Source of the DNA: PALSA-1003 sp963791945
GTDB taxonomy: Bacteria; Pseudomonadota; Gammaproteobacteria; Burkholderiales; Casimicrobiaceae
Reading direction: 5' to 3'
DNA length: 64,000 nt
Assembly: GCA_963791945.1 (NCBI GenBank)
Contig: CAWBUD010000002.1
Span: 3,100,001-3,164,000, forward strand
Under the pieces are notes generated by a model. It had not been told where the DNA came from and made no database searches. It saw only the letters and a list, made by a program, of their open reading frames with translations. Below are positions 8,527 through 16,982 of the stretch, piece by piece. The translations under genes were made by a program, and so were the position numbers. Numbering within the stretch: the first letter of the stretch is position 1; every line of letters begins with the position of its first letter.

Positions 8527-9045
8527 TCAATGGCCGATGCGCAGCGCTTCGAGGAAGCGGGAAACCATGTTGTACGCAGCGATCGTCACCACGAGATCGA
8601 CCAGCGTCCGGTCGGCGAAGTGCGCGCGCAGCGGCTCGAACAACGCGTCGGCTACCTGCACGTCGCGCGTCATCGCGTCGGTCAAGGCGAGCGCCGCGCG
8701 CTCGATCGGCGCGAAGACGACGCCGGGCTGCGGCAGACGCAGCGCCTCGATCTTCGCTTCGCTCAAGCCGCACGCCAGAGCGACCGGACGATGCGCTTCG
8801 AGCTCGTACGGCGCCCGGTTGAGCACCGCCACGCGGATGATCACCATCTCGCGCAGCGCCGGAGGCAGGGAGTTTCGATTGCGCACCGCAGTGAGCATCT
8901 TCTCCCAGCCCTCCGCCATCGACGCGCTGTTGAGCAACACCTGATAGATCAGCGGAATCTCGCCGCGCTCGGTTTCGATCGATGCCTCGATCGGTGCGAG
9001 CTCGTCGATCGTGCCGGGCGTGACCGGCGAAACGCGCGGGGCCAA
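8527..9045 (-). CDS. Carboxymuconolactone decarboxylase/AhpD-family protein
   Basis: The 172-residue protein carries the CMD-family helix pair LREMVIIRVAVLNRAPYELEAHRPVALACGLSE. The CxxC pair used by AhpD peroxidases is replaced (YELEAH), so it belongs to the branch without redox cysteines, whose activities are mostly unassigned. The start codon is TTG, chosen because an AAGGAG ribosome site lies at the right distance; no ATG fits the conserved N terminus as well. The gene converges on the methyltransferase gene. Confidence 0.85.
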   Translation of the reverse strand: MAPRVSPVTPGTIDELAPIEASIETERGEIPLIYQVLLNSASMAEGWEKMLTAVRNRNSLPPALREMVIIRVAVLNRAPYELEAHRPVALACGLSEAKIEALRLPQPGVVFAPIERAALALTDAMTRDVQVADALFEPLRAHFADRTLVDLVVTIAAYNMVSRFLEALRIGH

Positions 9046-9332
9046 TGTCGTTCTCCTTGGGTTGGGCTTCCAGAAGCGCCTGCGGGAAGATCGCCGCGAT
9101 CATTGTAGGACGGGACCGGCCGACGATCACGTTGCAATCATGCTCATCGATGCGGGCTCGGCTGCGAGCAACGCATCAGAGCGCTCAGCGAACACGGCGA
9201 TCGCGAGCACGCCTCCAAATTCTGACGGAGAGCCTCCGACGCGCGTCTGCCGAAGATCACGCTTCCATCCAGCGCAGGAACCGGGTCGATGGACCACGAT
9301 CCAACTTGGACCACCCCTGGATGGAGGAATCA

Positions 9333-10295
9333 ATGAAATCGATTTACCGACATACGCTTTTCGTGCTGGCGATCGCCGCCATGCCGACGGTCGCTGCCGC
9401 GGAAGACGCCTTCACGTTGCAGACGACCGACATCTTCGCCGGTCCGAGCAGCGAGTTTCCGCAGGTCGCCCAGCTGCCGCCCAACACCGAGGTCGGGGTC
9501 GCGGGCTGCTTGAGCGATTGGAGCTGGTGCGATGTGAGGTTCGCCAACGATCGCGGCTGGGTCTGGGCCGGCGACCTCGGCTACCCGTATCAGAACGGGC
9601 GCGTAGCGATCATCGAGTACGGACCGCGCCTGCGCTTGCCCCTCGTGACGTTTTCGCTCAATACCTATTGGGATGCCCACTACCGCTCGCGGCCGTTCTT
9701 CCGCGAACGCAATGTGTGGGTGAGCCGTGTCCACGTCGAAGGCAGTCACGGCGGTCGCCCGCCGCACGGCGGCACGCGAGTTGCTCTATCCTCGAAGGGC
9801 GCTCAGCCGGGTCCGGAAGCTTCGGCGCGCGGCGCGCAACCACAAAGCCCGCCGCAACACGCGCAAGGCGCGCAGCGACCGCGGGAAGAAGCGGCTCAAC
9901 GCGAGAGCTCCCAGCAACGATCGCATGAACAAGCCGCGCAGCGACGCCCGACCGAGCAGCACGCGCAAGGTATGCAACAACCGCAGCGCGAAGAAGCCGC
10001 GCAACGGAACCAGGCCGAGCAGAGAACGCAAGCCAAGCAACAGCGGCCGCACGAAGAGGCCGCGCAACGGCCGCAACCCGAAGCATCCCGCGCGCATAAC
10101 GAACAGCGGGCGCAAGCCGCGCCGCAGGCGCAGGGGTCGCGAGGCATGGCGCAGGAGCAACCGCCTCAGCGCGAGGCCCGCGAGACGACACAAAGCGCGC
10201 ATCAGCCCGAGGCCGCGCGCGGCGCCGAATCGGATCGCCGCAATGCGAAGCAATCGCAAGGCAAGGAAGAGCGCAAGGAAGGCAATCAGCAGTAG
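9333..10295 (+). CDS. Exported SH3-domain protein with Gln/Arg/Glu-rich repeat tail
   Basis: The start at 9333 is set by GGAGG five bases upstream; a nearby ATG at 9321 overlaps that site. The 320-residue product has a signal peptide (cut near AAAEDA), a bacterial SH3-type domain (about 25-90, TTDIFAGPSSEFPQVAQLPPNTEVGVAGCL and RGWVWAGDLGYPY), then an extended basic tail from about residue 150 built from QRPREEAAQR/QRPHEEAAQR-like repeats. SH3b domains of this kind bind cell wall or proteins in the periplasm; the tail looks disordered. A strong terminator follows. Confidence 0.82.
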   Translation: MKSIYRHTLFVLAIAAMPTVAAAEDAFTLQTTDIFAGPSSEFPQVAQLPPNTEVGVAGCLSDWSWCDVRFANDRGWVWAGDLGYPYQNGRVAIIEYGPRLRLPLVTFSLNTYWDAHYRSRPFFRERNVWVSRVHVEGSHGGRPPHGGTRVALSSKGAQPGPEASARGAQPQSPPQHAQGAQRPREEAAQRESSQQRSHEQAAQRRPTEQHAQGMQQPQREEAAQRNQAEQRTQAKQQRPHEEAAQRPQPEASRAHNEQRAQAAPQAQGSRGMAQEQPPQREARETTQSAHQPEAARGAESDRRNAKQSQGKEERKEGNQQ

Positions 10296-10332
10296 CTTCG
10301 TGCCCGGGCCGGCGTGGCCGGGCACGAAAACA

Positions 10333-10370
10333 CCCGTTCGCGCCGAACCTGGCGCGAACGGGTTTCGTTT
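10333..10370 (+). terminator. Rho-independent terminator after the SH3-domain gene
   Basis: A perfect 12-base inverted repeat, CCCGTTCGCGCC and GGCGCGAACGGG, with a six-base loop is followed by TTTCGTTT. It stands 37 bases after the stop codon. Confidence 0.85.
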
Positions 10371-10668
10371 GTCCGCCGGCCGGAAGGATCCCCGTAAATT
10401 GCCGGGCCGATTGCGCCATCCTGTCTCGCTTCCAGACCGCCAATCGCAACCGTCCCTGGTACGCGCGCTCGCCTGACCGAAGACCGTGGACAGTCCGCAC
10501 CGCTCGATGATGCGGGCAGCCGCGACGTCGCGGCGCAACTCGGCTTCTTCACTCGACCCGGGATGCGTCGGATATCGTCGCCCCAGGCTCGCGCCTCCGA
10601 AGCGCCATGTTACGCCGCTCGACCGCAGCCCGATGGCGGCGTTGCGATGGCGCGAAGCGGAGCGCGGG
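10371..10668. other. Non-coding gap
   Basis: Between the terminator and the next promoter I see no protein-like reading frame, RNA gene or repeat. The open frames here have arginine-rich antisense-type composition. Confidence 0.5.
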
Positions 10669-10698
10669 TTGTCCGATCGATCGCATCGCTGGGATAAT
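10669..10698 (+). promoter_or_regulatory. Probable sigma-70 promoter
   Basis: TTGTCC (10669-10674) and GATAAT (10693-10698) are separated by 18 bases. The start of the small exported protein follows at 10726, which leaves a leader of roughly 20 bases. Confidence 0.45.
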
Positions 10699-10725
10699 GG
10701 CTGCCCGCCCCAACTCGCAGCCTCG

Positions 10726-10939
10726 ATGTTCCGCTCGCTGGTCGCGCTGTTCGCCCTGGCCCTGTGTCCGCTTGCGGGCGCGCAGGTCTCCCCCCTTTGC
10801 CGACGTCAAGGCGGGGAAAGGCGTTCAACTCCGCGCGCAAGAGCTGCGCAGGCTCATGCCGGTCGCCAAGGTCGTCAGCCGCACCCGGGTCGGCAGCACA
10901 CGCCGCTGGCAGAACAATCGCGACGGGCAGCTGCAATGA
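10726..10939 (+). pseudogene. Small exported protein, frameshifted in a C6 run
   Basis: A signal peptide, MFRSLVALFALALCPLAGAQ, is read from 10726. After the run of six C at 10790-10795 the coherent protein continues in another frame as FADVKAGKGVQLRAQELRRL and ends in NNRDGQLQ. Removing one C restores one open frame of about 70 residues. Its stop codon overlaps the ATG of the cytochrome gene (ATGA), so the second half is clearly under coding constraint. Either a recent mutation or a homopolymer error in the assembly explains the break. No family is recognised. Confidence 0.5.
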
Positions 10940-11289
10940 GTGGAAACCAGGCAGGTTGGGCGATTGCGTTGTTGTGGGTCTTGGGCGTGGCCGCCGCTTC
11001 GGCTCAGACGCCGCCGACCGCCTCGCGGGGAGAGTTGCTTTACTCCACGCATTGCGGCGGTTGTCACAGCCAGGAAGTTCATTGGCGCGACCGCAAGATC
11101 GCCAGGGATTGGACGAGCCTTCGCGCGCAAGTACGCCGCTGGCAGGCCAATGCGGGCCTTGGCTGGAGCGAACAAGAAATCGTCGATGTCACCCGGTATC
11201 TGAACGGCCAGTACTATCACTTCGCTCCGCCTCATCGGCAGGCCGCTGCAGAGCATCGCACAAGCGCTATCGCAAGCGCCTCGCGCTGA
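10936..11289 (+). CDS. Small class I cytochrome c-like protein
   Basis: The 117-residue protein has a signal peptide (to about ASAQTPP) and one haem-binding motif CGGCH (THCGGCHSQEVHW). The distal part WSEQEIVDVTRYLNGQYYHF is the usual last helix of short mono-haem c-type cytochromes; no distal methionine is evident in this region, so the sixth ligand is uncertain. The start overlaps the stop of the preceding small exported protein by an ATGA. A role in periplasmic electron transfer is inferred; no partner oxidoreductase is adjacent. Confidence 0.85.
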   Translation: MSGNQAGWAIALLWVLGVAAASAQTPPTASRGELLYSTHCGGCHSQEVHWRDRKIARDWTSLRAQVRRWQANAGLGWSEQEIVDVTRYLNGQYYHFAPPHRQAAAEHRTSAIASASR

Positions 11290-11353
11290 TTGGGCCCTGG
11301 GAACGGCGCCGGTTTGGCCCGAGCGTCGCAGGCTCACCGGCTCGCGAACGCGA

Positions 11354-12499
11354 TCAGCGCCAGAATTCGCGTGAGGCGATGCGCGCGCCCTCCGCCATCG
11401 CCGCCAACTTCGCCCAGACGACGTCTGGATCGACCGCGGCCTGACCGACCCAGGTGCCGAAGCCGCAGTCGCTTCCCGCCATCACGTTCTCGCGGCCGAC
11501 GAGCTTCGCGTAGCGGCCGATCCGCTGCGCGATCAATTCCGGATGCTCGATGAAGTTCGACTTCGACTCGATCACACCGGGGATGAGGACCTTGCCCTCG
11601 GGCAGCTTCACTTTCTCGAACAGCGCCCACTCGTGCGCGTGGCGCGGATTGGCCGCCTCGAGCGAGATCGCCGATGGCCTGGCGCGGAACACGATGTCGA
11701 TCACGTCGGCGAGCGCGACGTCGCAGTGGTGCGGGCCCTCGTAGTTGCCCCAGCACAGATGCATGCGCAGGCGCGAAGGATCGATGTTGGCCACAGCGTG
11801 GTTGAGCGCCTCGACGTGCAGCTCCGCCTTCCTGCGCCATTCCGGCAGGCTCAGGCTCGCGTACTGGATGTGCCGGCCCATGCCGAGATCCGGACAATCG
11901 ATCTGCAGCACGACACCGGCATTCGCGATTGTTTCGTACTCGTGACGCATGGCCTCCGCGATCGCGAAGAGATACGCCTCGTCGCTCGGATAGTGCTCGT
12001 TGCGGAAGAACAGCGATATCACGCCCGGCGACGCGGCGCTCAGGAACATCTCCTGCGCCTTCACCTTGGCGAACCCGGCCTTGAGATGCTCGACGTCGAT
12101 GCGGGCGGCCTGTGGATCGCGCACGCCGATCGCCGCATTGCACGCCGGCGTCTTGCGTCGCGAGCGTCCCGGATCGCCGAACACGCGCTTGCCCAGATTC
12201 GGAAAGTCGACGAGATCCTGATAGACGAACGTGTTGCCGGTACCCCCGAAGCCGGACAAGCGGTCCTTGATGTAGGTGGCGTAACTCGGCTTGCTCATCT
12301 CGCCGTCGTTGACAATGTCAACGCCCGCGTCCGCCTGCCTGCGTACGACATCCTCGACGGCCGAAGCCACGCGTTCGGCGAGCGCGTTCGCGTCGACCGG
12401 CACGCCCTCCTCCCTGGCGTACATCATGCGCACCAGGTCGTCCGGCCGCGGAAGGCTGCCGGTATGGGTCGTGAGGAAAAGCTCCGTGCTGCGCTTCAT
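11354..12499 (-). CDS. MetE-like (cobalamin-independent methionine synthase II) family methyltransferase
   Basis: The 381-residue protein matches the stand-alone MetE C-terminal-type family, which also includes epoxyalkane:CoM transferase. Visible elements are TTHTGSLPRP at the N terminus, HLCWGNYEGPHH and, late, MAGSDCGFGTW, which supply His and Cys candidates for the zinc site. Such proteins transfer a methyl or alkyl group to a thiol; true methionine synthesis is not assured at this length. The start at 12499 follows a GGGAG ribosome site that lies against the cyclase stop codon 10 bases upstream, so translation is probably coupled to that gene. Confidence 0.85.
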   Translation of the reverse strand: MKRSTELFLTTHTGSLPRPDDLVRMMYAREEGVPVDANALAERVASAVEDVVRRQADAGVDIVNDGEMSKPSYATYIKDRLSGFGGTGNTFVYQDLVDFPNLGKRVFGDPGRSRRKTPACNAAIGVRDPQAARIDVEHLKAGFAKVKAQEMFLSAASPGVISLFFRNEHYPSDEAYLFAIAEAMRHEYETIANAGVVLQIDCPDLGMGRHIQYASLSLPEWRRKAELHVEALNHAVANIDPSRLRMHLCWGNYEGPHHCDVALADVIDIVFRARPSAISLEAANPRHAHEWALFEKVKLPEGKVLIPGVIESKSNFIEHPELIAQRIGRYAKLVGRENVMAGSDCGFGTWVGQAAVDPDVVWAKLAAMAEGARIASREFWR

Positions 12500-12509
12500 G
12501 CCGGCTCCC

Positions 12510-13973
12510 TCACGGTGAGCGGGTCCAGTGCCCGTCGATGGGTGCGCCGTTGGCCCAGCGTCCCTGAGCAACGATGCGATTGTCGGCCGCGCGTCCGTTG
12601 AGCGAGCCGGCCAGCGGCGTCCCGTCGTTCACGTTCCAGCCGTCGATGATCAGCTTGACGTTGGCGTCCGGAGCGATCGTGAGCTGCGCCGCAGCGCGTT
12701 TGCCGGTCACGCGGCTGGGCCAGCTCGCGCTGGCGGTGCCGTTCTGGACCCTGAGCATCACGTTCCAGCAAAGCTTGCGCGCGGCATTCTCCGGGAAATT
12801 GCACATCGTTCCGTTGTAGGCACCGTCGAATTGATCGGCGCCGCCGGCGGAGCGCGCGTTCGCGACCGTCCGCTCGGAGGCGCCGGCCGAGGGCGTGGCC
12901 GTCGCCATGGCGAGCTTCTTCTCCGCTTCCGCGCGGGCTGCTTCGGCGGCGCGTTTCTCCGTCTCGAGGCGCGCTTCGGCCGAACGCCTGTCGGCCTCGG
13001 CCTTCTGCCGATCTTCCTCCAGCCGCTTGCGATCCGCGTCGGACCGCTGACGCTCGTCCTCGATGCGCTTGCGATCGGCTTCGGCGCGACGTCGCGCCTC
13101 TTCGGCAGACTGCAGTTGCGCCTGGAGCGCGACTTCGCGGCGGACGGCCTCGGCCGCGGCTTTTTCGCGTTCGGCACGACTTTCGGCTTCCAGCGCGCGC
13201 CGGCTCTGTTCCTCGGCCACGCGCCGAACTTGTTCGACGGTCGCCTTCTCCGCAGCGACCTGCGCCGAAAGCGCTTCCTGCTCCGAGCGCTTCGATTCGA
13301 TCATCCGATAGAGCGCGAATCCGCCCGCCGCGACCGCTGCGGCCACGACGAGTCCGATGACGGCGGTTGCCGTCGCCTTCAGCGGCGTGCGCCGCGCCCC
13401 GACCGGCAGCGCGCCGCCTTCCCCGTGGGTGATGGTGAAAGTGCGGATCGGCTGCCCGATGTTCTTGAATTGCTGATCTCCCAGCGGCCTGAACTGCAGC
13501 GAGAGCTTGTTCTGGATCTGGTCGTACACGCTACCGGAGATGCAGATGCCGCCAGGCTCGGCAACGGTCTGGATGCGCGACGCGACGTTGACGCCGTCAC
13601 CGAGCAAGTCGCCGTCCTGCACGACGACATCGCCGAGATTGATGCCCATGCGGAACTGCATCTTGAGCTCCGGCGCGAGATGCTCGTTGCGGGTCTGCAG
13701 CGCCGTCTGGATCTCGGTCGCGCAGCGCACCGCGTCGACGGCGCTGGGGAACTCGGCGAGTATGGCATCGCCCGCGGTATTGAACATTCTGCCCCGGTGC
13801 TGCCTGAGCAGAGCATCGAAGACCGCGCGATGGCCGCGCAGCGTCTGTACCGTCGCCTCCTCGTTGATGCCCATCATCCGGCTGTAGCCCGCAACGTCGG
13901 CGGAAAGAATGGTGGCCAGGCGGCGCTCGAGCGCCGGCGCCGTTTCATCGGCGGAATTCGCTTCGCTGGACAT
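12510..13973 (-). CDS. Class III adenylate/guanylate cyclase with membrane helix and coiled coil
   Basis: The start at 13973 follows an AGGAGGGG ribosome site and gives 487 residues. The N-terminal catalytic domain (about 15-180) has both metal-binding aspartates, Asp26 in SADVAGYS and Asp69 in AGDAI, and the GINLGDVVVQ and GDGVNVASRIQ segments. A membrane helix at about 208-228 follows, then a long Glu/Arg/Ala coiled coil (about 235-365) and a C-terminal domain of unknown type with two cysteines. Conversion of ATP (or GTP) to the cyclic nucleotide is expected. The C-terminal part should be periplasmic and may sense a signal. Confidence 0.88.
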   Translation of the reverse strand: MSSEANSADETAPALERRLATILSADVAGYSRMMGINEEATVQTLRGHRAVFDALLRQHRGRMFNTAGDAILAEFPSAVDAVRCATEIQTALQTRNEHLAPELKMQFRMGINLGDVVVQDGDLLGDGVNVASRIQTVAEPGGICISGSVYDQIQNKLSLQFRPLGDQQFKNIGQPIRTFTITHGEGGALPVGARRTPLKATATAVIGLVVAAAVAAGGFALYRMIESKRSEQEALSAQVAAEKATVEQVRRVAEEQSRRALEAESRAEREKAAAEAVRREVALQAQLQSAEEARRRAEADRKRIEDERQRSDADRKRLEEDRQKAEADRRSAEARLETEKRAAEAARAEAEKKLAMATATPSAGASERTVANARSAGGADQFDGAYNGTMCNFPENAARKLCWNVMLRVQNGTASASWPSRVTGKRAAAQLTIAPDANVKLIIDGWNVNDGTPLAGSLNGRAADNRIVAQGRWANGAPIDGHWTRSP

Positions 13974-14089
13974 GCCCCCCTCCTCGGTACGGCTCCAGGC
14001 CAGAAGAATAGCGCAGAGAATGCCCGATAGCATGCTCCGGCAATTCCCGCGGTCCAGCCGTTCTTTCTCGGCGGGCTGCGCCCTTGCGG

Positions 14090-15352
14090 CTACGTAACGA
14101 CCGCGCGGCCGACCGGATAGCTTTCGTACCGCCGCTCGTCCATGACGCGCACGAGACGCATCACCGCCTCGTGGATTTCCGCGAACGAGGTGTAGATCGG
14201 CGCGATGCCGAAGCGGATGTTGTCGGGATGACGGAAATCCGGCAGCACGCGCACGTCCTCGATCAGCGCCTGGTCGATGCGCCAGCCGTCGCGGTGACCG
14301 AACGAGACGTGCGAGCCGCGCCTGGCGGAGTCGCGCGGCGAATTGAGTCTGAAGCCGCGCGGCTCCAGAAGCGCTTCCCACAAGCCGATCATGTACTCGG
14401 TCTGCTGCACGGACTTGGCGCGCAGCCGATCGAGCCCCGCTTCGAGGAGCAAGTCGATTCCAGGCTCGATCGCGGCGAGGGAAAGCATCGCCGGTGTACC
14501 GGTGAGGAACCGCGCGATGCCGGGCCTCGGATCGTACTCGAGCGCGAAATCGAACTGCGCGCGCTGGCCGAACCAGCCCCGGACCGGATTAGCCAGCCTC
14601 TCCTGGAGATCGCGACGCACATAGAGGAACGCCGGCGCCCCGGGTCCGCCGTTCAGATACTTGTAGGTGCAGCCGACCGCCAGGTCGACCCCCGCGTCGT
14701 CGAGCGAAAGCGGCATCGCGCCGATCGAGTGACTCAGGTCCCAGAGCATCAGCGCGCCGGCGCGATGCGCGAGCGCGGTCACGGCCGCCAGGTCGTGGAC
14801 GTAGCCGCTCTTGAACGTCGTATGCGATAAGGTCACCAACGCGGTGCGTCCGTCGATCGCGTCGGCCAGGGCGGCCACCGGCGCGTTGACGCCGTCCGAC
14901 TGGACGATCTCGAGCCGGTGCTCCCCCGCCAGCTCCAGCGCGCCTCGCAGCACGTAGATGTCCGACGGAAAGTTGAGATCGTCGGTCACGACCCTGGTCC
15001 GGCCGGGTCGCGCCTTCAGCGCGGCGATCACCAGCTTGAACAGGTTGACCGACGTCGAATCGGCGACGATCACTTCGTCGGCCGACGCTCCGAGGAGCCG
15101 CGCGACCTTCGCTCCGATGCGTTGCGGCGCATCGAACCAGTCGTCGCCCCAGCCGCGGATGAGCCGATCTCCCCACTGCCGCTCGACGACGTCGCGGATC
15201 CGATCGACGCAGCGCCTGGGCAGTCGACCCAACGAATTGCCGTCGAGATAGATGACATCGGGGTCGCCGATGACGAACTCCCCGCGAAAGTGCGCGAGCG
15301 CGTCGGCTCGATCGAGCTCTCGCGCGAAGTCTGCGTCTGTCGGAATGGGCAC
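14090..15352 (-). CDS. kynU: Kynureninase
   Basis: The 420-residue protein matches bacterial kynureninase throughout: DPDVIYLDGNSLGRLP near the N terminus, GDDWFDAP, LNFPSDIYVL, SHTTFKSGYVHDL, WDLSHSIGAMP and the PLP-binding lysine in CTYKYLNGGPGAPAFLYV. It is a fold-type I PLP enzyme that hydrolyses L-kynurenine to anthranilate and alanine in tryptophan catabolism. The usual partners, tryptophan dioxygenase (kynA) and arylformamidase (kynB), are not adjacent. It lies upstream of the cyclase gene in the same direction, with about 116 bases between them. Confidence 0.95.
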   Translation of the reverse strand: MPIPTDADFARELDRADALAHFRGEFVIGDPDVIYLDGNSLGRLPRRCVDRIRDVVERQWGDRLIRGWGDDWFDAPQRIGAKVARLLGASADEVIVADSTSVNLFKLVIAALKARPGRTRVVTDDLNFPSDIYVLRGALELAGEHRLEIVQSDGVNAPVAALADAIDGRTALVTLSHTTFKSGYVHDLAAVTALAHRAGALMLWDLSHSIGAMPLSLDDAGVDLAVGCTYKYLNGGPGAPAFLYVRRDLQERLANPVRGWFGQRAQFDFALEYDPRPGIARFLTGTPAMLSLAAIEPGIDLLLEAGLDRLRAKSVQQTEYMIGLWEALLEPRGFRLNSPRDSARRGSHVSFGHRDGWRIDQALIEDVRVLPDFRHPDNIRFGIAPIYTSFAEIHEAVMRLVRVMDERRYESYPVGRAVVT

Positions 15353-15480
15353 AGCGTTATTATCGCAGGCGGCCGCTACTTGGCCCGCATCGCGAACGCC
15401 GGCTTCATCGGCGAGTCAAATCTGCAGGGGCATAATCTTCCGGCGGGACACACAGGGACATCTTCTTGAGGAGTGCAACC

Positions 15481-15840
15481 ATGGCCAACCCGTTCGTACA
15501 CGTCGAATTGCATACCAAGGATCTCGCCAAGGCGAAGGCGTTCTACGGCAAGCTCTTCGGCTGGCAGCTGCAGGACACGCCGATGCCCGGCGGCGGAACG
15601 TACACGATCATCTCCGTCGGCGACGGGACCGGCGGCGGCATGATGAGCGACGGCGATGCGCCGCCGCACTGGCTCGCCTACGTCGGCGTCGACGATATCC
15701 AGGCTGCAACCAAGCGCGCGCGCGAGCTGGGCGCGACGGTCCTCCAGGACGTGATGGAGGTCGGCGGCTACGGTTCGATGAGCGTCATTCGCGATCCCGC
15801 GGGCGCCACGCTCGCGCTGTGGAAGCCCAAGAGCAGCTAG
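15481..15840 (+). CDS. Glyoxalase/VOC-superfamily protein
   Basis: A 119-residue single VOC domain starts after a GAGGAG ribosome site. HVELHTKDLAKAKAFYGKLFGW is the first beta-alpha unit with a His ligand position, and DPAGATLALWKPK is the C-terminal strand of the CFP-30/YdeM-like branch. These proteins bind a metal and act as lyases, dioxygenases or resistance proteins; the substrate is unknown. Its TAG stop overlaps the stop of the converging PLP-lyase gene in a CTAG. Confidence 0.88.
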   Translation: MANPFVHVELHTKDLAKAKAFYGKLFGWQLQDTPMPGGGTYTIISVGDGTGGGMMSDGDAPPHWLAYVGVDDIQAATKRARELGATVLQDVMEVGGYGSMSVIRDPAGATLALWKPKSS

Positions 15841-16982
15841 CTCTGCAGCGCCTGGTCGATGTCGCCGATGAGATCGTCGGCGTGCTCGATCCCGATCGAC
15901 AGCCGCACGAGGTCGGTCGGACACATCGAGCCGGGTCCTTCGACGCTCGCGCGGTGCTCGACGAGGCTCTCCACCGAGCCGAGCGACGTCGCGCGCTTGA
16001 ACACCCGCAAGCGTGCGACGAACGTTCTCGCGGCGTCCTCGCCGCCTCGGAGGCGCAGCGACAGCATCGCCCCGAATCCGCCGCGCATCTGCCGGGCAGC
16101 CACGGCGTGACCCGGGTGCGATGGCAGCCCGGGGTACAGCACGTGCGAGAGCTTCGGGTGACGGTCGAACCGCTCGGCGATTGCCTGTGCGTTGGCGCAT
16201 GCCGCGGCGACGCGCAAATGCAGCGTGCGCATGCCGCGCAGAAGCAGCCACGCCTCCAAAGGCCCAAGCACCGCGCCGCCGGCGCCGCGCACGTAACGGA
16301 TGCGCTGCCACAGCGCGTCATCGGCCGCAGTGGCGAGCGCGCCGGCGATCACGTCCGAATGGCCGTTCAGATACTTGGTCGCCGAATGCATGACGATCTG
16401 CGCGCCCAGCTCGAGCGGGCGCGTGAGCAGCGGCGTCGCAGCGGTCGAATCGACCGCGACGATCGCGCCGGTCTCTCGCGCGAGCGCGCTCGCCGCAGCG
16501 ATATCGGTGATCTCCCAGGTCGGATTCGCCGGCGTTTCGATCCAGATGAGGCGCGGGCGCTGCGCCCGCCCTTTGGCGGCCAGATCGTCGATCGACGAGT
16601 TGTCGTAGAGCTCGATGCCGAGCTGCCACGTCGCCGCAAAATCGAGGAGCCACTTGCGAAAGCCCCAATACATGTAGCGCGGCGCGAGCACGCGGTCGCC
16701 CGGCGCGAGCGCCTGGAAGACGGTCGCCGCCGCGGCCTGGCCCGAGGCGAAGAGCATCGCTGCGGCGCCGCACTCCAGTGAAGCGATCAGCGTCTCGGCC
16801 TGGTCGTAGGTCGGGTTGTCGGCGCGCGAATAGATGCGGCCGCCGGGAAAACCGCCGTCTGCGCCACGCTCGTAAGTCGTCGAAAGGTGGATCGGCGGCA
16901 CGATGTCGCGGTAAGGCTCCGCGACCTTGCCCGTGCCCTGGGCGGCGAGCGTCTCCGGATGCAGCGGCGGCTTGTCGGGCAT
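15837..16982 (-). CDS. Cystathionine beta/gamma-lyase family PLP enzyme
   Basis: The 381-residue protein is a trans-sulfuration (Cys/Met metabolism) enzyme. Key features are TTYERG at the N terminus, YSRADNPTYDQAETLIASLE, WIETPANPTWEITDI and the PLP lysine in HSATKYLNGHSDVI. The late SLGSVESLVEHRASV is typical of beta-lyases, so cystathionine beta-lyase (metC) is most likely, though gamma-lyase or sulfhydrylase activity cannot be excluded. The ATG at 16982 shares a base with the stop of the upstream hydrolase gene (TGATG); a GTG at 16985 is also possible. Confidence 0.9.
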   Translation of the reverse strand: MPDKPPLHPETLAAQGTGKVAEPYRDIVPPIHLSTTYERGADGGFPGGRIYSRADNPTYDQAETLIASLECGAAAMLFASGQAAAATVFQALAPGDRVLAPRYMYWGFRKWLLDFAATWQLGIELYDNSSIDDLAAKGRAQRPRLIWIETPANPTWEITDIAAASALARETGAIVAVDSTAATPLLTRPLELGAQIVMHSATKYLNGHSDVIAGALATAADDALWQRIRYVRGAGGAVLGPLEAWLLLRGMRTLHLRVAAACANAQAIAERFDRHPKLSHVLYPGLPSHPGHAVAARQMRGGFGAMLSLRLRGGEDAARTFVARLRVFKRATSLGSVESLVEHRASVEGPGSMCPTDLVRLSIGIEHADDLIGDIDQALQS

